A DNA stretch of 64,000 bases from Quillaja saponaria (taxonomy: Eukaryota; Streptophyta; Magnoliopsida; Fabales; Quillajaceae), in NCBI GenBank assembly GCA_029379385.1, contig CM055605.1, positions 372,001-436,000 on the forward strand. The letters run 5' to 3'. Position 1 is the first letter of the stretch. Each line of letters opens with the position of its first letter. Under the pieces are notes generated by a model, which saw nothing but the letters and a program-made list of their open reading frames with translations, was not told the DNA's origin and searched no databases. The translations under genes were made by a program, and so were the position numbers. Positions 29,033 to 41,850 of this stretch are shown piece after piece.

Positions 29033-32000
29033 CTGGTTAGAATCTAGTTGCATTTGCAGTTATTAGTTTTTACAAAAACTGCATTAATACTCCTTCATAC
29101 CAAACATTTGTTGTCTCCTGCTTTTCTAAAAAAGTAATTGGAACCCTTCACATGGATTCTCTTTCTCGAAGACGTCTTATTTGGGGCCATATCTTTTTAC
29201 CAACCTTTCTTCTATTGTGATAAAAGTGGAACAACATTTCTTGGTGAAAGTCTCAAAATCATTTTTATGAACCATTTAGATTAACAAGATGGCCTCGATT
29301 ATGAATTTTCCTGTTGTTCCAAAAAAATAAGATTACTGATCAAATTCTAAACAAGTCCAATTTGAAAATGATACTAATATGGGATAGCAAAAGTTAGCTT
29401 TTAATGCTCTGGTGAAAATTAGATTGTATGTGAGTAACATTATTTGCTTTCCATGTTTAGATAGAATATAAAAACCCTTGTTCATTCATCTCCGTCATAT
29501 CTAATGTTTTAGACCTTTCCAAATTTGTATAGTTGTATTTTTTTAACGCATCAAATATTTATTACCTTTCCAACTTGTGACGTTGTATGTTTAGACGATA
29601 GGTTGTTATTGTACTTCTGTAGCAGCTAGAGAGGGCAGACATTAAGGTATGCCATCCGTTAAGAAATCCAATTTAGCTAGTCAATGCCATGCCGATGACA
29701 CCAAAGAAGAAGGGGATGTAGATGGAAATTACACTTCGCTAGTACCTTATCCTGATTGTAACTCAACTTGATGGGCAGTGAAGTGACTTTCTACTTTACC
29801 TTCCTTTGATGTGGAAGTATGGCAATTCTAGATTGGATAGGATCACAGTCCCATACTTCTCTATTAACTTTTCCCCCTAGAAAGGTGCATCTCAATGACT
29901 GAATACATTCCTTTTCCTTATGATTTATTTATTATTTGCTTCCGTTTTTATTATGGCCATTGTATCAAACATTTATTGTTCTTTGATAAAAAATATAAAG
30001 GTGCAGCAGTAAAGTATTTGTAGTAAAAGTGACCTCTGGCATGAAGTAACACGCTGAGGAAAATTTTGTTCTTGGAGGCCATGCAGGCAGTGTCTTGATG
30101 TCTCTGTATTAAGGCCATAGGTTATGAAGTTTGGGTTCATGATGAAACATTGGTATATGGTTCAAGTTCTCAGTTATGATCTGAATAGGAGAAAGCAAGA
30201 GCAGTTTTTCAGATAAAGGTGGGGTATCTAGGTTTCAAAAAAAAAAAAAAATATATATATATATATTTTTGAACGGAGAAGCAATGGTGGATACACGCCT
30301 GATGGCAGTTGTGATTGAGAGATGCACTTTCTCTTCATTGCCCATTTATGGTTTAGTTTAGAGTTTTAGGTTGGTTTTGCCATAATGGTTTTAGAGCAGC
30401 TTAATAACAAGGTGAACCTCTTTAAGGATTTTATTTATTATAACTGATTGTGGCACACATTGCATGCTTTTGAAATTCCTTGTAAGCAATTGTTTTACCT
30501 AGTGATTTTCTTCAGGAGCAAGACATTTTTCCTTTCAATTAGTTTTGTGTGTAACAGCACATAAAATACACACTCTGCGGTTCAAACATCTTTTTTATCT
30601 AGTAAATTCCTCTAGTTTGGAGTAGTACTGACATGCTATATGCTTCTGTTTGCATTGCATCAGTTTTTATCTGTGTTCTTATCTATGCATTTGCTTGAAT
30701 TCTATTTGTCTTTGAATTTTAATTACATACAGTTTTATTTTCTCAGTTTGTTTTCTACTGCTATAGCATAGACATGATTAATGTGAACTGATAGGTTTAT
30801 TGTTGATAATGTGTTCTCTATGGTATTTAATATGTTTATTGTGTACAATACTATTTTTCAGTCCTTTTTTTTTTGTTTTGCTAAATTCAGTTTCATTTTC
30901 TCTATTTTATCACTGTGCTAAGAGCCTTTTTTTTTCTCTCATTATGGATTTTTGCTTTAGCTATTAACTGATTTAGTAGTGAGCATTCTTTGGATCATTT
31001 CAAACTGTAACTATTAGATGTGATTGCATTTTGTAAGAATATGAACTCACTTAAACACCATATAGATGCTTAGTGAATACATCTGCAAATCTAGACTGAA
31101 TTTACACTATGATCCTAGTGACCTGCCCATCATTGGTCTTTTCAGACGCCAATCTTAAACACGCAGTAATGTTTATTCATTTTTGTCCTATCCGCTGCCT
31201 CATTAGGGTAAGAATGTGTAAAAAATGAATAGTTCAAATCTTAAGTAAGAGAAAAGGTTTTTGTGGAAAACAATGGGCAAAACTGGTAACGAGTTTACAA
31301 ATTTTATTGCATTCACTGTCTATTGAAGTCTGAACATCCCAATCTGACATGAGAGACTACTCTTAAATTAACTAATCAAATTGAAACACCCTCAAGATGA
31401 TCTATTGATTTTTGCTCTTAGAACAGGAAAAGTAGTATCAGAATTGAGAAGAGGAAATTCCTGGTCATGATTGAATGATACTTTTCATGGGTTTCAGTGC
31501 TTAAAGATGAGCAACTTAATTTCCACATGATAAGATTTTGGTGTTTCTGGTATTAACCTATGGGCACAATGTATAACCAACAACTAAAAAAATCCGATAT
31601 CAGTTTAGTCTTTTGAATTTAGCACTGAATTGTGTCGTCTTGCTACTTTACACATGTTAAAATCTTTAGGAGCATCTTTATCACTTTCTTGAGGGTCATA
31701 ATCAATATGAACAATTTATTAACTCGGAGAACTTTGTTAGAGAGATTTAGGCATGTGATCGGATAGTAGACTGGAAATGATGGTAATTTATCATTAGTCC
31801 AGTTGAAAATTTCTGTTATGTGGCATAAATGGTACCGTCGAACAAAGAAACTTCATTAACTAAGTACAGAAGTTTTGCTTGGATGAACCTGTCTACTGAG
31901 GTCATTAACATTTTGTTTATGAATAGATTGTAAGGTTAGATAATGAACATACACGGTATGCATAACTGTAAATGATACTATTAGTGGCTGAGGCTACATC

Positions 32001-32630
32001 AATCAGACAGTGTTCCTAACAATAATTTGAAGATGTTCCTGCCCACATAAATCTTACCAGTGTCTGTTCAATTGTTTACAGATCTAATGACAGCCATTGA
32101 CACCAGTAAATTACTCGATAATCTGGTTTTATTCTATTGAAGACATTTTTATTAACTTTTTTCGAATAGTTTGTCATCTGGGCATCTCCTTCAGGGTTAT
32201 AGTTTTTGTCTGAGATGGTTGTTGTTTTGGTATATGTCAGTGACAACAACTGTTTGAAGATGCATGCATAGCAGCTAGTGTCAAACTAAGCTTCACCCAT
32301 AGCCTTTGGTTTTCTGATGCCAGACAGTAAACTAATCTTTCGGCTAAGACTTTTAGCATTAAATATTTTGTTGACACAATCACTCAGTCATCCGTTTACG
32401 TACTTTATAAAGCAGAAATATTCGGGATAGGCCGATACAGCCGACTCACTTTTGAATTTTCAGGAAGTAAATTGTGCAAGAAGAGATATCTGATTTTCCC
32501 ATTGTTTGCATACCTGCCCTAATATTAACTCTGATGATTTAGTGGTTTCTACTTGTAGTTTGTTGATTTGGTTGTTGACCAAAACCAACTTAACCCAAGT
32601 TCAAACCCACAGAGACCGAAAAAAGAAAGG

Positions 32631-32656
32631 AAAAAAAAAAAAAAAAAAAAAAAAAA
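32631..32656. repeat. Poly(A) run of 26 bases
   Basis: Uninterrupted homopolymer of A, preceded by an A/G-rich stretch (gaccgaaaaaagaaagg). It may mark the tail of a retroposed sequence; the body could not be delimited. Confidence 0.85.
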
Positions 32657-33412
32657 CTCTGCTGATTTAGTTTCATTATGAGGCTAAAAATGAAACTCGA
32701 TCCAACTAGAATAACTGATTCTCTATTTTTTTATTTTTTATTTTAAATTACTCTGCATCCACAAAAAAATTCGCATGCTTCCTCAGAATCAAGAGAAGAA
32801 TAGCAAACAAGTAGTACAGAGTTTCAGATAATAGAACGAACCCTAACAATGCGTTTTGTATGTTTACGAACTTGTAGGTAGTTGGGTTTTGTCTGAGACG
32901 AAACCATGTGGGATTTTCAGTTTGAGAATTTCTGCAGGAGATACAAAAACGATGATGTTGTTGTGGCCTGGCTTCTACTTGGTTATTGCAATTCATGCTT
33001 TTCCGGATTTTCACTTTACTTCTTTATGTATCTCCCTCCCGCTCTCCTTTCTAGTTCAATGAATGCATAATATTGATTTTCAAACATTTAAGCCTTTCTT
33101 TCTCACACGCATAAACCAAGCTTGTAGTTGTAAATTGTAATTCTAATTATTAATTTTTTGGTTATATTTTTGCACAAACATTGGCTTATGTGTTTTTTTT
33201 ATTTTTTAACTTAGAATATGTATAGTTACGCCAATCTATTATTCAGCAAAAAGAATTTATAAACTTTATTTAAAATAATCTTATGAAAATTAAGGGTTTT
33301 GCTTTCCCAAAGTTTTATTTCACATTATCTAAAAGAAATAAGTGATAATAAAAGAACTCAACAATAATATATGCTACTCAGTTCTCAAAGGTGTAATAAA
33401 TACAACTGGTAA

Positions 33413-33626
33413 AAAATTAAAATGTTTAAAAAGAGTAAGTTCACTAATAAAGAATTTAATATGTATTTTAAAGTACAAAATCTCCAAAAAGCAAATAATT
33501 ATAGTTGGGTTTATTTTTTGGTGCAAGAAAATTAAAATGTTTAAAAAGAGTTATTTAATAAAAAAGTTAATATATATTTTAAATTACAAAATCTCCGAAA
33601 AGCAAATAAATATAATTTGGTTTATG
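33413..33626 (+). repeat. Two imperfect copies of a 115-bp AT-rich unit
   Basis: The phrase attaaaatgtttaaaaagag occurs at 33416 and 33531. Similar following text in each copy (acaaaatctcc.aaaagcaaata) keeps the same spacing. The copies diverge by substitutions and small gaps, so the duplication is older than those in CRT3 and the 3BHSD gene. It lies about 230-440 bases upstream of the SKIP16 start codon. Confidence 0.75.
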
Positions 33627-33852
33627 TTTTTTTTTTTATTGGTAAACCTTTAAATTATATTTTAGGGAAAAAAAAAAAAAAAACTAAAGAAATCAAATGT
33701 AAAAAAAAATTTTACGACAAAAATGAAGCATAGAATTTGAAGTGATCCGAGGCAGCTGATGTGGACTCTTCTGCTTTACAAACATGGCTCCTGAGCTTCG
33801 AAACTGACTCAGAACACCGCGAAGGGGAGAGACAGAGGGTTTGTTTGGCTGA

Positions 33853-36800
33853 ATGAGAGAGATGGGACTGGATTCAGTGGGAGATTTAGCCATCAACCTA
33901 ATCCTGATAAAGCTTGATCCCGAGGACATAGCCAACGTTGCCTGCGTAAACAAACGACTTAGGGATTCGGCTTCCGAAGACTCTCTGTGGTTCAAAATAT
34001 GCTCCGACGATCTCAATCTTTCCGACCCTATTGATCATCTTGGAAATCCTACCCCTTCTTTCAAGGTACTGTACTGTACTATACAAGCCCAATTTATTTT
34101 TAATTCCAAGGGGAAACGACCCCCAAATTTTTGTTTAGTTTATCCAATTTAATGTTCTTGACAGTTGGGTGGCGATTTTTAATTAATCTGACCAGATGAG
34201 AAATGTATTGACTGCTGAGCAAGATTACACGGTGGGATTTGTTTGGAAAATTGTCAAATTTTTTTCAGTAGTAATGGTCATTAATCATTATACTTTCCCT
34301 TTGCTCAATTCTGAACCATATCGCTCAAAATTGTCTGGCTGTCTTCCAAAAAGTCTCTATTTTTTTGGAAATTTGTCTTGCAGTCTTCTCAAATTTTATT
34401 TTATTTTGGTTTGTCTGAAAAAAGATTGTTTTGTTTGTAATTCTGTTGTTGCTGTCACAAAAAGTCTTTTGGTTTTTGTCGGGTATTTGATTTTCTCACA
34501 GCATTTTTGCCTAATGGGGCCTTAATTAGTTTGTAGCATGTGTTCCTTTTTAGTGATATCTGGGTGGCTGAAAAGTGGTCTTGTTCATCCACATGACTTA
34601 GTTGACTATCTCAGTCAACTCTTGTCTCAGAACTTTCATTCAGAAATTTTTCTTGCTTTGTTTCTTTCTCTTTTTTTCTCCTCCCTGGCTTTTGCTATTC
34701 ACTTACCTGATACTATATGCTTGTTTGGGTGAACTTGTTAATGATTTGTAGGGATTAGTCATTGCCAACATTAAGGGGGCTTAATATATAGGATGATTTT
34801 GACCTGCTATATGCATCCAAAATCTCTCTATACTGTGTGACGTTCTGTTTTTGCATATAGTGGTTTCAAGTAAAATTTCTCTACTAATTCCTCTCTGTCT
34901 CTCTTTCATTCTTCCCAGATATGTTATCAAATTTGGCGGGAAGCGTTTGATATATATCCATGGTCACTTGTGAAGCGAGTTAAAAGATGCTGGGACAGAA
35001 TCAAAACATGGCTGACCAATAATTTTCCAGAAGCCCAGGCAACACTTTGTAAGGGTGCATCAGAAGATGATCTTCAAAGATTGGAGGATTTCTTGGATGT
35101 GAAATTGCCTCTTCCAACAAGGATCCTTTACCGTTTTGTTGATGGTCAAGAATTTACGGGGAAAGATATATCAGTTAGTGCACTTGGCAGTTCATTGGGA
35201 CTAATTGGTGGCTACTATTTCTATAACCATTTGGTTAATGTTTGTCTATTACCTTTAGATCAGGTAATAATAGAAACACAGGAAGTCACTCGTCACTTAG
35301 GTTTTCATGGAAGAGATCAGTTTATTGTTGTTGCTGCTTCTTCAACATTCAGTGAAAAGTTGTTTTTCCTGAATTGCACCAATGGTCAGCTTTATACTGG
35401 AACCAGGAATCTTCCAATTGATGGAGAAATGATTCCGTGTGTCCCAAATTCCTTGATAAGTTCAGTGCACGAGTTATACAGTGATCAACAACAGGATGCC
35501 ATGCTTCTGTGGTTAGAAGAACATGGGCGACGCTTACAAAATGGCATTATCAAACTCCGTGAAGAAGGGAATGTCAGAAGCATCTGTCTGTTTCCAGAGG
35601 AACCCCCTCTATGTTTAACAGCTGTAACCAATGGTGTGCAGGTAAACATTGCTTATGTTGCCTTTTTTTGGGGAGGGGGGGAAGTCTTTTTCTTCTTGTG
35701 ATACTCGTTCTGGTTCCTCTTAACAACTACTTTTATCACTTATAAGTATAGAAATTATGTTAAGTCATAAAGAAAGAAAAATGTACCATGTCTGGCAAAG
35801 TTTCAAACAAGAAAAATGAAGATGGGCCAGAAGTGGATGGATGTCTTATGCAGGTTGTGCACACAGTTGATTCAAGGTTTATCCAGTTTATAGTTTTCAC
35901 TTCTTTCTCCCATACGTGGTATATATTATTACTTAAGCTCTTGCAGAAAGGTCAAACAGCCACGCTTGTAGTGCTGTATCTTTTTAGTCATGCTATTAAC
36001 ATTTTTGCTTTGACTACGTTTATTTTGCTATTTGCATTTTTTTATAGTTACTGAGATTTGTCCTGTTTTCATGTGGAAACTCATAACTGTCCAGTTTGTT
36101 CAGGTACGTGCTTCTGCTGTTTTTGTCCCGGAATTGGCTGATCTTCAAGACGATCGTGAGAAGTATTTGTTTTCTTATTCAATCCGCATGTCCCTTCTGC
36201 CTCAAGGATGCATCATCAATGGAATGTCCTTCGGCTCTTGCCAATTGCATTCGAGGCACTGGATCATCTGTGCTGACGATGTTGTAATATCTGATGTCCA
36301 TGGAGAAGCCGTAATAGGGCAGGTGGATACAAATCAATTTTGCTTTTTTTAATTATTTTATAAGCTATACTATATTATAATATACTGATTATTGCTGAGT
36401 GAAACTGAGCTGCATTGGCGATTAACATGTCTGTATAATATTTGAAAAGAATAAAAACCCTGTTATTCAACCATTCATAGAGAAGTATCCAAAGATGAAG
36501 AACTGAAATCCTAGTGCATTCAGAAATTATTGCATTTTTCTTGGTTTCTTGAATTGTAGAAGGATATTATGTGTCTGTAATTTAAAATCTTAATCTTCCT
36601 TTATGTGTTTGTAGTTCCCGCTTTTGCGCACAGGTGAGAAGGAATTTGTTTATGAGAGTTGCACACCTTTACCAACATCATCGGGCTCTGTTGAAGGTTC
36701 TTTCACCTTTGTTCCTGGCAGGTATTTTCTTAATTTGCATAAATTTAAGGTTTGAGCCTTAAGCTGGGGCCTTGTATGATAGCCCATTATAAGGCTTCCC

Positions 36801-37240
36801 AAGCCAAGAGAAAAAGGGGTTGAGGAGGCTATACATGGGTTTACACAATATTCTAATTGACTGTTCTTTAATTATCATTTTTAACAAAACTATTGTCATG
36901 CCCCATCATCATTAAATGCTTGAGTTCAATTATAACCCAATACCTGTGATTATCTTTGAGGTAGTTGAATACTAACTTGACCATGCTCTCTTGATTCAAA
37001 CATAATGTTCTATACCTTATTATTAAAGGGAACTTTCCAGGATAATTAGGAGATGCTTCATGTGCATTGCATTCAAGAACATGCATGCTCTGTGGAAATG
37101 CATGTTTCACTGAAATATTTGAAATATGTTAAAATTGTGTGTTTGTTCTCTGCTATTTCAGATTGGCGGACCCAAAAGGAAGCCCATTTGAAGTTAAAGT
37201 GGCACGATTTCCGCTGCAGCTGCCAGATTATGTTTTCTGA
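33853..37240 (+). CDS. SKIP16: F-box protein SKIP16 (F-box, SMI1/KNR4, ApaG)
   Basis: Five exons in phase: 33853-34065, 34919-35641, 36104-36322, 36615-36721 and 37162-37240, giving 446 residues (Arabidopsis SKIP16 is close to this). An F-box occupies about 3-50 (LAINLILIKLDPEDIANVAC, NKRLRDSASEDSLW). A SMI1/KNR4-type region follows at about 90-240 (GASEDDLQRLEDFLDVKLPL, GGYYFYNHLVNVCLLPLDQV). The C-terminal third is an ApaG/DUF525 domain (REKYLFSYSIRMSLLPQG, HSRHWIICADDV, FPLLRTGEKEFVYESCTP, GSVEGSFTFVPG). The F-box binds ASK/SKP1, so the protein should be a substrate adaptor of an SCF ubiquitin ligase; its target is unknown to me. Two in-frame ATGs (33853 and 33862) are possible starts; the first is used. 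Confidence 0.96.
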
Positions 37241-38344
37241 TTACTCATCCTGAAGAATGCTGAGGTCCTCAGCAATGGCAACACCTCCATTGTGATATAT
37301 AATCTGTTTGCGTGAGCTGAATTGGCTTTACTTGAGTAGTCTTTTGTGGCATCTATGCAGTGTAATTCTACATATATATGCTTTTTGTAATATGAGATGT
37401 GCGACATCCCTGATTTGTCTTTCCAAGCTTACATTCACCTGTTGGATTAGATGGAGCAAATTGAATGGTATTTGTGCTTGTGCTGGGTACCTGGGAGGGG
37501 TGAATAAATTCTGATAGAGATTATAAAATGAATTATTCACTTCCTTGTTTATTGCAGCACTAAATATTTTATCAAAATGAATTATTCGGGTAGCAACATG
37601 CAATGAGGCACTGAGCCTATTTCTATGGACCGGGCAGGCAGATTCCGCAAAGTAACCATAGCCATCTAGGAAATGGCATTTCGAGTTTCTTACTTTCTTG
37701 AAAAAATATATAAAATTTCATGATAACTGTTGTGTTGTTGTTGTGAAAGAGAGAAAAAACTGTAGATATTAAATTAGTTTAGTGTGAGTAATAACTAGGA
37801 GAATGAATTGATATGTGACTGGGAGAGTTTAAGTTTTTGTAAATTGAATTTTCTTCTTTTCCTCAATTGCCTAAAAGATATTTAATATAATAAATATTAT
37901 ATAGAGGAAACTATAAGAGGTTTTTCAGTAATTATTGTATCTTAATAAATGGTATTGAAATTTTTTTTTTTAAAATATTTGTTATTAGAATAATTAATAT
38001 TTTGATTATATATGTTTACATTTCTTGTTTTGGTTAGAAATATAAACATTCATATTAGAAGCACTCATACATTTCCAACTGCGTAAACACACTTATAGAT
38101 TATATTCATAATTAGACTACTTGTATTAGTGATTTTCTTTTTTTTTTAATAAGATGACAGAGAATCATAAAGTTAAAAACGAAATTTTAGTCAAATACAG
38201 CCAATTTCTTTTTGAGGGACATTTGGAATCTAGTACTTGCTGTTTTCCTATTCCTACACACTCGATTAATAAGCAGGTATATATATATATAATTATATAC
38301 ATGTGTATATGTTCACTGGGAAGCTTCACTTTTTAGTCTCTAGA

Positions 38345-38385
<41 letters not shown>

Positions 38386-38929
38386 CTCTCTCGCTCGCTA
38401 GAAATCTACTTTCATGTTTATTCGATTCGCTTTGTTTGAGAAGTTGTGGATTCTCTTCCCTTTGTTACCAACTATTAAATACGAAGATCTGTTGGTCAAA
38501 TCAACAACATTTTCAGTTTCATTCCCCAGAAAATCCCAGATTTTCCTTTAAATTATATATATACGTGTAGAGCTTGTCCTGGTCTCTGCGTTCTAGGGTT
38601 TGGTTTCCTTAAACGTGTATTCATTTTTTAGGATTCTAGGTTTGTTCGAAGTGCTATTGCTACTTCGATTTCACATTTCTAGTTTTCTCCGTTCTACACA
38701 ATCGCAATTCTGGGTTATGGGTCGAATCCATTTGTGGTTTACTGTGATACCCAGAACCAGTTCGTGTAAGCGTTTGCTAACATTCAGCAGCTAAGTGTTG
38801 TTCTATATGAATAATTGGAATTGTATCATTTTCTTTTAGGGTTGTCCTTTTGAGTTACATATCTAGGGTTTTTGCCGTATATATAGAAGATTGATTGAGA
38901 AAATATAAGGGTTTTGAGAGTCCTTCCGG
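37241..38929. other. SKIP16 3' flank and long 5' leader/promoter of the bZIP gene
   Basis: The SKIP16 3' UTR runs to perhaps 37520. AT-rich DNA follows to about 38330. Next come a (CT)n microsatellite at 38347-38392 and 540 bases of pyrimidine-rich sequence typical of a plant 5' UTR (gttctagggtttggtttcc, catatctagggtttttgcc). ATG-initiated short ORFs occur in this leader, and a 5' UTR intron is possible. No other gene is seen. Confidence 0.5.
38347..38392 (+). repeat. (CT)n microsatellite in the probable 5' UTR of the bZIP gene
   Basis: About 18 CT units, followed by a tgtgtctctctcgctcgc extension. It lies 538 bases before the start codon. CT-rich tracts of this kind are common in plant core promoters and 5' leaders and are often length-polymorphic. 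Confidence 0.9.
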
Positions 38930-41850
38930 ATGGATAGGGACAAATCCCTAGGTCATGGTGGGGGAGGATTCCCACCCCCTTCAGGCCGTTATTCAGGTTT
39001 TTCACCTCCTGGGACTACTTTCAACGTCAAACCAGAGTTTCCAGCTACATCTTCGTTCCCTCCGCTGGCTCCAGGTGCTAGTTCGGAATCTGCTCATTCT
39101 ACTCACTTTAGCCATGATATTAGCAGAATGCCTGATAACCCGCCTAGAAATATTGGTCATAGACGTGCCCATTCTGAGATTCTCACCCTTCCTGATGATA
39201 TTAGCTTTGATAGTGACCTTGGTGTAGTGGGTGGTGCCGAGGGACCCTCATTTTCAGATGAAACCGAGGAAGACTTATTATCACTTTACCTTGATATGGA
39301 TAAATTCAATTCATCATCTGCTACATCGGCATTTCATGTGGGGGAGCCATCTTCCGCTGCTGCAGCATCAGTTCCGGCACCAACATCAGGAGCAGCCACT
39401 TCTTCCGCAGAGAATGTTTCTATTGGTAACAATGAGAGGCCCAGGGTTAGGCACCAGCATAGCCAGTCCATGGATGGATCAACAAGCATAAAGACCGAGT
39501 TCCTTGTCTCGGGCTCGGAAGATCTCTCTGCAACGGATTCCAAGAAAGCTATGTCAGCTGCTAAGCTAGCAGAACTTGCTTTAATTGATCCCAAGCGTGC
39601 AAAGAGGTACCATTTCTTGCAATATCCTTTTTTTTTCTTTACTTTCTTACGAATTTATCTAGATTTGGATAAAACGGTGAAAAAGTATTTTATGGTTCTG
39701 CATTCCTCCATGTACTAAGAATTTTTCTTTTTATCTGTAAAGAATGTAGTCTTTCGCTTTCTTCATCTCACACTCACTCGATCCCCAAAACATTATTAGT
39801 TTGTGTCTTCATTGTCTTCTTCACAATCGTAGCAGCATACAATACATAAATAACCTTTTCTGCTTTGAATGAAATGTTTTATTGTATATGTGAATTTTGC
39901 TTATCGAATCAATTGTTTTGGGTCTATAATATTGGCCATTTTTTAGACAAAAAATAAAAACAAAAACTTCTAATATTTTGTGCAAGTTTCATATTTAACG
40001 TATCAAAGCAAGTTAACCTTCTTAAATTTGATAAGTAAAACACACTGAAAGGTGCTGAAACTTGCACCTAGTGTAAGGGAGTGCACAAGGAAAGGGAAAA
40101 GAGGAAAAGTGAAAAAATGTATCTGGCATGAGATAGCTATAAATAGGTAGAATGAAAAGACTTCCAAAGAAGGGGATTTTAAGGCTTTTGTTTTTCCCTC
40201 CTCTTCAGTAGACTCTACTCTTGCTAGAGTGCTCTAGCATTGTATAATCGTCTTATCTGTCTCAACCATGCTGCTTCCACTTCCTATCCACTAAGCAATT
40301 GCTATCACATGTTTTTAGCCCCCTCCCACCTTAGTTTTCAATTTTTGTTGTATTTAGTGTTAAATGTATCTTTCTGAAATCCTAGTCGTGTCTTGCTTGC
40401 ATTATAATACTGCTGTTGGCAGCCCATGTAACATCTTCCTGTTACTGTTTCCATGATTAATCTTAGATATAATTTTCTTTGATTGTGCATGGCCTTCTGG
40501 GAGGTGCAAAAAGCTTTCCATTTGGGCCCTACCTTGTCTTTTAGTTGTAAGATTTTAGCTTATGCATCTCTTTTTTTAATTTTTTTCTGCTGTCTAGATC
40601 TGTATACGCTTGTCATGCTTTCCCATATAAGAGTAGAATGTGTGTATTGCGTCCTTAGTAATTGACTCTTATAATGTGCAAATAGGATATGGGCAAATAG
40701 GCAGTCTGCTGCAAGGTCAAAGGAGAGGAAGACGCGCTACATTTCTGAGCTTGAAAGGAAAGTGCAGACTTTACAAACAGAGGCAACATCTTTGTCTGCA
40801 CAATTAACCCTTCTTCAGGTATCTCTTTAGCACATATTCCTCATTTAGTAGTGGATAGTGCACAGTGAGTTGTCATACAGGTTTTTTCAGCCTGGTGTCC
40901 TTTATGTTGTACTTGAACAATGCATGAGTAGATCAGCTAATGCCTTCTCATGTCGGCCCCTTTTGAGCAGAGAGATACAAATGGGCTGACTGCTGAGAAC
41001 AGTGAATTGAAGCTACGCTTACAAACCATGGAGCAACAGGTTCACTTGCAAGACGGTAAATGGAAGATTCTCATACATGTTTTTACACTACTGCTTCATC
41101 CTCAGAGAACATTATTTGAATTGATGTTCTACAGTTATCTGTGTTTGGTGGATTGATGCTTTTGGAGTAGTTAGTAGTGTGCCAAAATTTTGATTAGTTT
41201 TAAGTGTGTTTCTGAATCATGAATGCTTATCTAGCATGTGAACAATGACGGTATTGAGCTAGTTAGTGGTGATTCAAAAATTTCATGTGTGTCAATAATA
41301 TCTCAAGTCTGGATATGCAGGAGGAAAGTCGTGAATGTGATAGCCTCCAATTAAAAACAGAACCTGTTATGTTCATTTTGATAGATTGTTAAACGACTTT
41401 TCCACCCACAACTAGGCATCTGGAGACTGGCTTCCCATAATTTTGCTTGCTTTCAATAACTGGCTTTCTATAAGACACAGTTGCCATAATTTTTATTTTT
41501 ATTTTACTTTTTTCCTGATAGCATTAAATGATACATTGAAAGAGGAAATCCAGCATCTGAAAGTACTGACTGGGCAAACTATGCCAAATGGGGGGCCTAT
41601 AATGAACTATACTTCTTTTGGAGGTGGCCAGCAAATCTATGCCAACAATAATGCAATGCACACACTTTTAGCTGCACAACAGTTTCAACAGCTCCAGATC
41701 CATTCTCAGAAGCAACAGCAACAGTTTCAGCAACACCAGCTTCAGCAGCAGCAACAACAAACTGGGGACTTGAATATCAGAGGATCTGTTCCTTCTCCAA
41801 GCCAGAAAGATGCATCAGATATAAACCCAGCTGCAACAAAGGAACGTTAA
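38930..41850 (+). CDS. POSF21: Group I bZIP transcription factor, PosF21/bZIP69 type
   Basis: Four exons in phase: 38930-39606, 40686-40818, 40971-41055 and 41522-41850, giving 407 residues. The basic region ([20 protein letters not shown]) begins at about 221 and is split by intron 1. It carries N-x7-K, the lysine substitution that marks group I factors (VIP1, RF2a, PosF21). Leucine-heptad zipper residues run through exons 2-4 to about 310. The N-terminal half is Ser/Pro-rich and acidic. It has two RxxS-type candidate 14-3-3 sites (GHRRAHSEI and [10 protein letters not shown]) and a conserved block ([20 protein letters not shown]). The C-terminus is Gln-rich ([20 protein letters not shown]). 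Group I bZIPs are held in the cytosol by phosphorylation-dependent 14-3-3 binding and enter the nucleus on osmotic or mechanical cues. The next gene is convergent. Confidence 0.96.

Larger units (their letters stand above)
27275..33852. other. About 6.5 kb without a supportable protein-coding gene
   Basis: The sequence just after the FPA stop (ttctag followed by gtaattatc at about 27291, and atatag before cgtgctt at about 27540) could be a 3' UTR intron of FPA. Beyond about 28100 I find only short ORFs in random frames. There is a 28-T run (29005-29032), an A-run running into (AT)n (about 30237-30267), a 26-A run (32631-32656), and a repeated AT-rich block before SKIP16. Base composition is AT-rich but not extreme. 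Long non-coding transcripts or eroded transposons are possible; I see no termini that would define one. From about 33720 the DNA is probably the SKIP16 5' UTR. Confidence 0.55.

Noticed and set aside
32560..32656. Possible SINE: B-box-like gttcaaaccc followed by a poly(A) run
   Set aside because: The B-box match is only about 20 bases from the A-run, no A-box lies at the right distance, and no target-site duplication was found.
39231..39491. 86-residue ORF in a second frame of bZIP exon 1
   Set aside because: It is an out-of-frame shadow of the conserved N-terminal bZIP region.
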